From positions 1 to 37,510 of IMG/VR virus record IMGVR_UViG_3300021085_002655: DNA of 37,510 bases, one strand, 5' to 3'. The DNA comes from a virus. This document shows positions 17,882-25,700 of the stretch, piece after piece (within the stretch, counting starts at the first letter, position 1; each line of letters begins with the position of its first letter). The position numbers were made by a program, and so were the translations under genes. A model generated the notes under the pieces. The model made no database searches, was not told the origin of the DNA, and worked only from the letters and a program-made list of their open reading frames with translations.

Positions 17882-19270
17882 ATGGCTTTACAATTTACAA
17901 GAAACGCTACCGTATACGTAGAACTTCTAGACGCTAACGGCTACCATAAAAATGGCTGGCAGTTATCTGTTTTAGACGGTTTTTCGTTCACCCAATCAAT
18001 CAACTCTTCGGAAATCACAATCAACGAAGCAGGCTCCACCTCTCGTAGAGCTCGACTGCTTTTTAATGATAGTCTGGCTCCTGTAGAGTGGTCTATGAGT
18101 ACTTATGCGCGTCCTTTCACAGACTCTTCTAAAACAAGAGCACCTGAAGACGTTCTTTGGGCTATGTCGCTTGGAGCTAATGATTACAACAACACTACTA
18201 AAGTATTTTCTGGCACTAGTTCAAGTCCTGCAGTAAATGCTGTAACTAATGGTACGAATACTTTTAATTTTAACAACTCAAACGTTTCTTCTTTCTCCGA
18301 TAATTGGAATATCTATTTCGGTTTCGAAGACGGCACTAACATTCAATATTACAAACTACAGAGTTCTGTAGTTAACTCTGTTTCGATGGACTTTGATATT
18401 GATGGTATTGCAACTATCTCTTGGAGTGGTTTTGCAAAACAATTGGGAGATGAAAGCACTGTTAAACCCGGTTTTGTATTGCCGGTTGGGCAAGCTGTTA
18501 CGGGAGCCTCAGGAAATGGTTCAGTAGCTACCTTGACCGTTGGAGCTACTACAGGTTTCCGAGTAGGACAAAGAATCTATGTAGAAGGCATGAATCCTGC
18601 AGGCTATAACACAGCTACTTCAGGCAGTTTAAAAACTCCTGCAGGGGCCCTAATTACTGCTCTAACTTCCACAACCGTTTCTTACGCTAGTGCTGAAAAC
18701 GGAAGTTTCTCTTCTGGGGGCACATTAGGTAGTTTAAAAGCTGCTCAAGTAACTGCTGGAGAAGTGGTTATTAATACAGGATTGAATACAACAACTAATT
18801 TTATTAGGAATAGAATATCTACAGTTACCCTGCAAAATACAGCAGGCTCTTTAGACTACAATCTTGTGCTTACAGGAGGCAATTTAACCCTAGAAAATAA
18901 TATTAATTATCTCACTCCAGAAGAATTAGGCGTAGTAAACGCTCCTTTAGCTAATATTACTGGCGCACGAAGCATTAGTGGTAGTATGACTTGTTACTTA
19001 GACAATGATACCGCAGGAGAGAAGTCAGGCAAATTATTTGCAGACTTAGTCGCGGATACAACTACTATCAGAAATGTTTTTGATATGACACTTCAAATGG
19101 GAGGAACCTCAGCGGGCCCCAGAGTTTATCTGGATTTGCCGACTGCACATTTGGAAGTACCTACTATTAATGTCGAAGACTTACTTACCTTAGAGATTAA
19201 TTTCCACGGGCAAGTTAGCGGCGGTAACGTTGACCTAACAAACGAAGCAACTATTATATATAATAGCTAA
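17882..19270 (+). CDS. Tail tube protein 1 with an inserted beta domain
   Basis: A 462-aa protein starting MALQFTRNATVYVELLDANG. It shares with its neighbour (19282-20595) the blocks LSVLDGFSFTQSINSSEITI, RARLLFNDSLAPVEWSMSTY, the FDIDGIATI(S/A)WSGFAK core, FIRNRISTV, the NYLTPEELGVVNAPLANITG block and the C-terminal VEDLLTLE(I/V)NFHGQV. This is the beta-sandwich tube family where the same fold stacks as hexameric rings. Between the core and FIRNRISTV it carries an extra domain of about 100 residues (about 200-305) with GNGSVATLTVGATTGFRVGQ and VEGMNPAGYN, a motif style common in phage surface domains. Strong ribosome-binding site AGGAG. Highly expressed structural gene. Confidence 0.82.
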   Translation: MALQFTRNATVYVELLDANGYHKNGWQLSVLDGFSFTQSINSSEITINEAGSTSRRARLLFNDSLAPVEWSMSTYARPFTDSSKTRAPEDVLWAMSLGANDYNNTTKVFSGTSSSPAVNAVTNGTNTFNFNNSNVSSFSDNWNIYFGFEDGTNIQYYKLQSSVVNSVSMDFDIDGIATISWSGFAKQLGDESTVKPGFVLPVGQAVTGASGNGSVATLTVGATTGFRVGQRIYVEGMNPAGYNTATSGSLKTPAGALITALTSTTVSYASAENGSFSSGGTLGSLKAAQVTAGEVVINTGLNTTTNFIRNRISTVTLQNTAGSLDYNLVLTGGNLTLENNINYLTPEELGVVNAPLANITGARSISGSMTCYLDNDTAGEKSGKLFADLVADTTTIRNVFDMTLQMGGTSAGPRVYLDLPTAHLEVPTINVEDLLTLEINFHGQVSGGNVDLTNEATIIYNS

Positions 19271-19281
19271 GGAGAAATAAA

Positions 19282-20595
19282 ATGGCTTTACAATTTACAA
19301 GAAATGCTACGGTTTACGTAGTAGGTGGAGGAGCTGTTTGGCAGTTGTCAGTTTTGGACGGTTTTTCCTTTACTCAATCAATCAATTCTTCAGAAATTAC
19401 AATCAATGAAGCGGGTTCTACTTCTCGTAGAGCTCGACTGCTTTTTAACGATAGTTTAGCTCCTGTAGAATGGTCTATGAGTACATACGCCCGTCCTTTC
19501 AAAAGTTCTGGTAGTGTTCGCGCTCCGGAAGAAGCTCTCTGGGCTATGATGCTCGGTGCGACACATCATTCTTCGGGAGTTTTTAGGTCTTCTGCTTTTA
19601 CAGAAGTAACAAGTATTAATGTACATACAGCAGGATTACAACCTAAAGGTCCTATATATGAAATTACCACCGCAGGAAGCTCTGTTAATTGGACAGCTAT
19701 AGGAGCTTCGGCGGCTACTGCAGGAGCTAAATTTATTTACAATGGTGTAGCTATTACAGGTTCCGGAGGTGTAGTTACTGAAACTGATGAGATTAACCTA
19801 ATTACTACGGATGCTAGTAATGGTACTCCTTCGGACGCTTTTGAGGATGATAGAAACGTATTTAACCTATCTAAGTCAAACGTTTCTTCTTTTTCAGATG
19901 GATGGGATATTTATGTAGCTTTCGAAGACGGCAGTAATAAGCAATATTATAAATTAGCCGATTCAGTAGTTAACTCTGCTTCTATTGATTTTGATATTGA
20001 CGGTATTGCAACCATTGCTTGGAGCGGCTTTGCCAAAACTTTGACAGATGCTGGCACAAGCGCACCTAGTGCTATTACTTCTCCTACCCCTATTACGGGC
20101 GGACTGACCGATACGGATAACTTTATTCGTAACAGAATCTCCACGGTAAGATTAATAAATACAAGTGACTCCGATGCTTATACAGTAGTTCTTACTGGAG
20201 GCAGCTTCACTATCGAGAATAATGTCAATTATCTTACCCCAGAAGAACTAGGTGTAGTAAACGCTCCTTTAGCCAATATTACAGGGGCAAGAAGTGTGAG
20301 TGGCAGTATGACTTGTTACTTAGATAATGATATTTCAAATAGTAAATCTGGAGAATTATTTAAGGATTTGGTAGAGGATACAACAACCATTCGTAATACT
20401 CACTTACTCGAAGTAAATATAGGGGGAAGCTCAATAGACACTCCTAGGCTTCAGCTTACTATGCCTTCAGCGCACCTTGAAATACCTACAATTAATGTTG
20501 AGGATCTACTTACTTTGGAAGTTAATTTCCACGGACAAGTACAGGGCGGTGACGTAGATAAGACCAATGAAAGTCTTATAGCTTATAAGGCATAG
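19282..20595 (+). CDS. Tail tube protein 2, paralogue with a different insertion
   Basis: A 437-aa paralogue of the preceding gene, with the same first residues MALQFTRNATVYV and long shared blocks (see 17882-19270). It lacks the C-terminal-half insertion of its neighbour but has its own insertion of about 100 residues after the first third (about 95-195), containing INVHTAGLQPKGPIYEITTA and GVAITGSGGVVTETDEINLI. Only 11 bases separate the two genes, and AAGGAG precedes the ATG. Two tube proteins with separate decorations could alternate in the tube, form different tail segments, or one could be a minor/capping tube protein. It is the last gene before a promoter and terminator pair. Confidence 0.82.
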   Translation: MALQFTRNATVYVVGGGAVWQLSVLDGFSFTQSINSSEITINEAGSTSRRARLLFNDSLAPVEWSMSTYARPFKSSGSVRAPEEALWAMMLGATHHSSGVFRSSAFTEVTSINVHTAGLQPKGPIYEITTAGSSVNWTAIGASAATAGAKFIYNGVAITGSGGVVTETDEINLITTDASNGTPSDAFEDDRNVFNLSKSNVSSFSDGWDIYVAFEDGSNKQYYKLADSVVNSASIDFDIDGIATIAWSGFAKTLTDAGTSAPSAITSPTPITGGLTDTDNFIRNRISTVRLINTSDSDAYTVVLTGGSFTIENNVNYLTPEELGVVNAPLANITGARSVSGSMTCYLDNDISNSKSGELFKDLVEDTTTIRNTHLLEVNIGGSSIDTPRLQLTMPSAHLEIPTINVEDLLTLEVNFHGQVQGGDVDKTNESLIAYKA

Positions 20596-20607
20596 AAAAA
20601 ATAATTC

Positions 20608-20636
20608 TTGACAATTAGGTAGTAGTTTTGTATAAT
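20608..20636 (+). promoter_or_regulatory. Perfect promoter placed immediately before a terminator
   Basis: TTGACA (20608-20613), 17-base spacer, TATAAT (20631-20636). The 18 bases GAAAAAATAATTCTTGAC are shared exactly with the promoter at 11400. Expected start near 20643, about 6 bases before the terminator stem begins. Confidence 0.9.
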
Positions 20637-20648
20637 TACTAAATGTAC

Positions 20649-20673
20649 GGGGAGGAATTTCTCCCCTTTTTTT
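20649..20673 (+). terminator. Intrinsic terminator between the tube genes and the 84-aa gene
   Basis: GGGGAG-GAATTT-CTCCCC (20649-20666) followed by seven T (20667-20673): a classic intrinsic terminator. It follows the promoter above by about 12 bases. Confidence 0.9.
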
Positions 20674-20702
20674 CATTTAAAAAATAATAGGAGTGATTTA
20701 TT

Positions 20703-20957
20703 GTGGAGTGGGAATTAATAAAAGAATATGTAGGCCCTGTAACAACAACCGACCCGGATAATCCCGACGCGGCTCCTGTGGTTACACCTGGCACTGTTAC
20801 TATACGCCTTACATATAAAGACCACAGAGAGGACAGAGAGTTCATGCCACCTTTGGATAGTGACGGGAAGTACAGCACTGATTTGATGACTCAATTTGCC
20901 AATAGTTTAGCCAGCAATCTTAAAGAAAAGTATGACGCCGGCCAACGCTGGGTATAA
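20703..20957 (+). CDS. 84-aa tail-region hypothetical protein
   Basis: A protein starting with GTG at 20703 (MEWELIKEYVGPVTTTDPDN), supported by AGGAG 9 bases upstream. A proline-rich segment (DPDNPDAAPVVTPG) is followed by VTIRLTYKDHREDREFMPPL and a helical end (LMTQFANSLASNLKEKYDAG). No signal or membrane segment. Family not recognised. It sits between tube genes, which suggests a minor tail or tube-assembly component. Confidence 0.7.
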   Translation: MEWELIKEYVGPVTTTDPDNPDAAPVVTPGTVTIRLTYKDHREDREFMPPLDSDGKYSTDLMTQFANSLASNLKEKYDAGQRWV

Positions 20958-20993
20958 TCTGTTACACCGGAGGAGCTAGTATAGGAGATAACT

Positions 20994-21938
20994 GTGGCGA
21001 GGTTTGAATTTTTAAGAGAAGGAAGAGTATGGTTAGAATACGACAATACCTTCTATCTTTTGCATACAGCTCGAGACGTTACCTTCAACCAAACCTTTGA
21101 AGAAAAAGGGGTGCCTAGAAGAACCTTACAACAACAAACAAACTTTGTTCAAGGTTCTTCCATAACCCAAGCAAATCCCGCTGATTTTTCTTTCACCCTC
21201 TATCTATTGGACGGTGAATCTAGTTTTAAGCATCAACATAAGCCCTTAGACTTGCTTTTGAATACGAACGCTACGCCCGAAGGCGTAGACAATTTCAATC
21301 TATATTTTGTATATTCGGATTATAGTCCAGAAACATACTATAAATTAGAAAGATGTGTATTTACTTCAGGTTCGTTTAAAATACCAAGAAACGGTTTAAT
21401 GACTGTTAATTTGTCAGGTACGGGAAGCAAATTGAGAAGATTAGAAAGTTCTTTCTCTCAGTCTACCCATTCAAATTATACTACAAGTCCTTCATATGCA
21501 ATATCGAAAGAATTTGACATTGAATTTAAACCTTTACTTTCGTATACAAAACAAGACAGGATCTTAGGCGCAACTATAGAAGTCCAGAATAATATATCTT
21601 GGACAGCTAACCCAACCCTTCAAGATTCCCTATCTGTTACTGCAGAGTTCAACACTATCTTTCCGTATAATTACACTTTATCTGATAGAAATATCGGAGG
21701 AAGTATACAGCAGTATACTGATGGAGAAGTAAATAATAGTGGAGGCTCACAGACTTACATTCAGTCTTGGAGAGATATGGATATTCGTATCTCTGCAGGA
21801 CTAGCGTCTAACAATCTTCAGCTATTAATTACCCTTCCTGACGCTCGTTTTACAGCGAGAACCACTTTTGGGGAAGTATTTACCCAGAACTACGATTTTC
21901 GAGCGATCGAAGATACAACAACATTTGTTTATAATTAA
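20994..21938 (+). CDS. Third tail-tube-like (minor tail) protein
   Basis: A 314-aa protein starting GTG (MARFEFLREGRVWLEYDNTF) with AGGAG upstream. Its middle aligns with the two tube proteins: FNLYFVYSDYSPETYYKLER ... FKIPRNGLMTVNLSGTGSKL corresponds to IYFGFEDGTNIQYYKL ... FDIDGIATISWSGFAKQL. The C-terminal end (FTARTTFGEVFTQNYDFRAI) parallels the VEDLLTLE end of the tubes. It therefore looks like a diverged, single-domain member of the same family, perhaps the ring at the tube tip. No insertions. Followed 15 bases later by the tail chaperone. Confidence 0.72.
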   Translation: MARFEFLREGRVWLEYDNTFYLLHTARDVTFNQTFEEKGVPRRTLQQQTNFVQGSSITQANPADFSFTLYLLDGESSFKHQHKPLDLLLNTNATPEGVDNFNLYFVYSDYSPETYYKLERCVFTSGSFKIPRNGLMTVNLSGTGSKLRRLESSFSQSTHSNYTTSPSYAISKEFDIEFKPLLSYTKQDRILGATIEVQNNISWTANPTLQDSLSVTAEFNTIFPYNYTLSDRNIGGSIQQYTDGEVNNSGGSQTYIQSWRDMDIRISAGLASNNLQLLITLPDARFTARTTFGEVFTQNYDFRAIEDTTTFVYN

Positions 21939-21953
21939 TATTTAGGAGATTTA

Positions 21954-22403
21954 ATGAAATTAAAAGATTTAATGGTGGATACCAAGTCAGCATGGCTAGA
22001 CTTTCCAGGTTGCCCCGGGTTTGAAGTAGAGGTATGCAATCTTTCACGAAAGGAGTTAATGGCTCTAAGAAAGAGATGTATAGCGCAAAAGTTTGATCGT
22101 AAGAGTCGACAAATGATAGAAGACCTCGACGAAGAGAAATTTGTTACGGAGTTTACTAAAGCTACCGTACACGGATGGAAAGGCTTAAAATTAAAATATC
22201 TAGAAGACTTAATTCTTGTGGACCTGAGCTCTCAAGATGTAGAATCTATTTTAGACTATGATCAAGAGCAAGCAGAATTACTAGTATCTAACTCTACAGA
22301 ATTCGATAATTGGATAAACGAGGTAGTCTTTGACCTTGCCAACTTTCGCGGAGGACCAAAAACAGATCCTTTGGGAGCGCTTAGAGAAGTGGCAGACAAA
22401 TAG
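21954..22403 (+). CDS. Tail assembly chaperone (G-like)
   Basis: A 149-aa protein in the position of lambda gpG, just upstream of the tape measure. Typical features: KLKDLMVDTKSAWLDFPGCP at the start, strand-helix pattern FEVEVCNLSRKELMALRKRC, and a helical C-terminal half. AGGAG precedes the ATG. Its stop at 22401-22403 lies inside an overlapping frame (22363-22743) that continues the protein after a +1 shift, the usual arrangement of G and GT chaperones. Together they hold the tape measure protein while the tube grows. Confidence 0.8.
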   Translation: MKLKDLMVDTKSAWLDFPGCPGFEVEVCNLSRKELMALRKRCIAQKFDRKSRQMIEDLDEEKFVTEFTKATVHGWKGLKLKYLEDLILVDLSSQDVESILDYDQEQAELLVSNSTEFDNWINEVVFDLANFRGGPKTDPLGALREVADK

Positions 22404-22743
22404 TTCTATTGGAATGACTAAAGAAAAATATCTGGATATGGAGAAACAACTAAAAAGAGAACCAAATCCAGATAAATGTCCTCCGGGCATAGAAGACTTT
22501 CCAGAAGAGACAATACAGGCTTTAGAGATTTTTAATTATTTGGGAGACCGGGTGTACCCAGATGTTGGATACACAGGAAAAGATTATACTAATCTTCCCG
22601 TATTAATGCAAATTTATAATATTCAGAACAAAGAACTTTTATTAGATACTTTGTTAAGGCTTGATTCGGAAGCGATTAAGACTTCTCAAGAGAAGATTAA
22701 ACGTGAATTCGACAAGGTAAAGAGCAAAAATCGTGGCAAATAA
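22363..22743 (+). CDS. C-terminal part of the frameshifted tail assembly chaperone (GT-like extension)
   Basis: This frame lies +1 relative to the G-like gene and overlaps it. A possible slip site is CCAAAAACAG at 22356-22365: the tRNA on AAA (22359-22361) can re-pair with AAA one base on, after which the frame reads CAG. The fusion would be about 262 aa. An independent start is unlikely: the first ATG (22414, MTKEKYLDMEKQLKREPNPD) has no ribosome-binding site. The extension is helical and charged, as in lambda T. The exact site could also be nearer the stop codon. Confidence 0.68.
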   Translation, partial: QILWERLEKWQTNSSIGMTKEKYLDMEKQLKREPNPDKCPPGIEDFPEETIQALEIFNYLGDRVYPDVGYTGKDYTNLPVLMQIYNIQNKELLLDTLLRLDSEAIKTSQEKIKREFDKVKSKNRGK

Positions 22744-25700
22744 TTCAATACTTTTTGAAGTTATTGTAACAGACAAGGGCTTACAAGTAGTCGAAAAGAA
22801 ACTCGATGGGGTAACTTCCTCAGCTAATCGAGCGACCGGCGCTACCGAGAGAATGTCGAAGTCTCAAAAGAATAACGCCGCTCAGTTTAATAAGCAGCAA
22901 AAAGGGGTAGCACAGGCTACTTCTAACTCCACAAAGAGTTTTGCAAAACAAGCCCAATTTATTCAAGGCGGGCTTGTTCCTGCCTATGCTGAAATTGCTT
23001 CTCGTGTTTTTGCAATTACAGCTTTTTTTGGTGCTCTACAAAGAGCCGCACAAACAGAAAAACTTGCACAAGGTTTGGAGGTCTTAGGGGTCTCTTCCGG
23101 TGTTGCTTTGACTACTTTATCTAAAGGGCTTCAAGAAGCTACGGGATTCGCTCTTTCTATGGAAGAATCTATGAGGTCTACGAACCTTGTAATTAGCGCA
23201 GGATTTGATTCCTCTTCAATAGAAAGATTAGGAGAAGTAGCTAGAACGGCAAGTATTGCTCTTGGCAGAGATACCGCCGACTCTCTTTCCCGACTAACCC
23301 GGGGTGCTACAAAGCTGGAACCTGAACTTCTTGATGAATTGGGCATAATGGTTCGCTTAGATGAAGCTACTTCAAACTATGCAAGTAAGATTGGCAAAAC
23401 AGTGTCCGAACTTACTAACTTCGAACGAAGACAAGCCTTTATGAATGCAGTTCTAGAAGAGGGTGAAAAGAAATTTTCCGCTCTAGCAGGTGTTGACGTA
23501 AGTGCTTACGATAAGATAGCGGCTACTTTCAATGATTTAAGCAAGACTCTTCTAAATGTTGTAAACTTCGCTTTTAGTCCTTTGCTCAAGGTCCTCGCTT
23601 CCTCTAAGATACTATTATTAGGGTTTTTCACGGCTTTTGGTGCTACCGTATTGAGAAGTATTGCACCCGGACTTTCTGATCTCGGATCTAGATATTCAGA
23701 TCTTAGAGCACAAGTAAAAGCAAGTACACTAGGTCAAATACAGTCTCTCTCTGTATTGAAAAATACTGGCCCTGCTTTTGCTAAAGTAACTGAACAGATA
23801 GAGGCCGGAGTTCCTATCCAGGAAGCTCTTAATACTGCAAGAGCTTCTATGGCAGGTACTTTAGGACAACTTACTAAAAAACATAAAAAAATGGTACTCG
23901 CAGAAGGGGAAGCCAGTGAGGGCGCAAGAAGATTAAAAGCAGAAATAGACGGACAAAGAAAGTCGTATAGAGACCTTGGGGTAACCATTCAAGGAGTAGT
24001 AAATGCTCAACAGAACTTAACTAATGAGCAACAAATTTCTACCTTGTTGGGTACTGGAAGATTCGCTGAAGCCTGGGCACAAGCTAAGGAGTTATTTGCA
24101 AACTATGGATCACAAATAGGAGAGGCAGGTAAGGATCAAGGCGCGTTTCATAAAATATTAGCTAAGCTAGGCCCAATATTTGGAGCTACTGCAACTGCTG
24201 CACGAATAGCGGGTACAGCAATTTCCCTCGCCATACCCATTTTTACGGCGATTACAGTTATTATAGGTGCTTTTGATGTGATGATGAAGGGTGTTACCTG
24301 GGTTATGGAGAAATTTGCTCCTGCCGCCGCCGCCGCCAATGCAGCATCCGCAAAATTAAAAGAAACTGTAAGCGAACTTGAAAAGACCTTCAAACAATTA
24401 AATGCTACTGCCAATGGTAGTAATGCTGTATATAAAACTTTAACTGCACGAACAACTGCAGCTGCTAATGCTTACTCGAATTTGGCAGCGCAGTCTCAGA
24501 TCGCTTACGACGCTCTGCTTAGAGCTAGAAAACTTGGTGAGACTCCTGTAAATACTTTGTCGGGTCTACGATCAATGAGAGACGCTATTCTGGCCAGTGA
24601 TGAGCTTACTGAAAGATATAAAAAGATGTATGATATAGAAGGCGACGTTGGTGATCACATAATGGAGCGAGCTGGAGGTAACGCGGTAGGTGCTCTAAGG
24701 ACTATGAAATCAATAATAGAAGACGTCTTAGATCCTCAGAAAAAATTTACAGACGAATTGAATAATAGTAATTTAGCTGCTACGGTTGCTGCTAAAGGAG
24801 TAAGAGACTTATATAATTCTATACAAAATAAAACTCCTTTCGATCAAGCAGTTGCTGATGTAACCGATTTGTCAAAAAATTTAAACAATCTGGCTAAAAG
24901 ATCCGGTAAAGAAAGTGTACAGGCTTTTGCAAATCTACAAGAACAACTAGACAAGGGCAGCTATAATCAGATAATAGATCCGCATATACTGAAGATGTTG
25001 AAAGACGCTTCGGTCACTACTGAAGAACAGGCGAAAAATCTTTTTGCTATGGCTACTATCGCTGTGAAACAAAAGAAAGAGAGTCTTGTACTCTTTCAAA
25101 CAGAGTCAAGTATAGCAAAAAGTAAAGAGCGTACGGCCCAAGCGGAACTTACAAAGCTTCAGGAAGGGGTACAAACCAGAGAGACTATAGCAGCACAGCT
25201 CATGCACGAAGATCAAATTCTTAAGCAGCAGAAGAAGGCGGTAGACGCTAAACTAAAGATCGCAAGAGATACTTTAGATACTACTGGAAAAACTGCCCTG
25301 ACAGCAGAGGAAATAGTGGTACAGGAGAGTCTAATTAGGGCACTAGTGGCAGAAGGGGAAGCCATAACAGCTAAGAGATTAGGCCATCTAGAAAAGGCGG
25401 AAGCGCAAGAGATTAAACTTACTGCGAAAATGAAAGAAAAAATAGATCTTGAGAAACAAGTACTAAACCAGATATTAGCAGGAGTGGATGCGAAAAAGAA
25501 AACCATAGAACTAGACGACAAAATTTTAAGTTCTGCGACTAAGCTGGCCAATGCTAGAAAAGGGCTGGCTGCGAGTGAGACAGCCACACAAGAGTTTGAT
25601 AGAGTTAAGGAAAACTTTGAGGTGACCAAAAAAGGCGAAGTAACACTAAGTAAAGCTAAAAAGAGCCTTATGGACACTGAAAAAGAGACAAAACTAATGT

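Noticed and set aside
25213-25677. Leftward 154-aa hydrophobic frame within the tape measure gene
   Set aside because: Antisense shadow of a lysine/glutamate-rich coiled coil; serine/leucine-rich composition is typical of such shadows.
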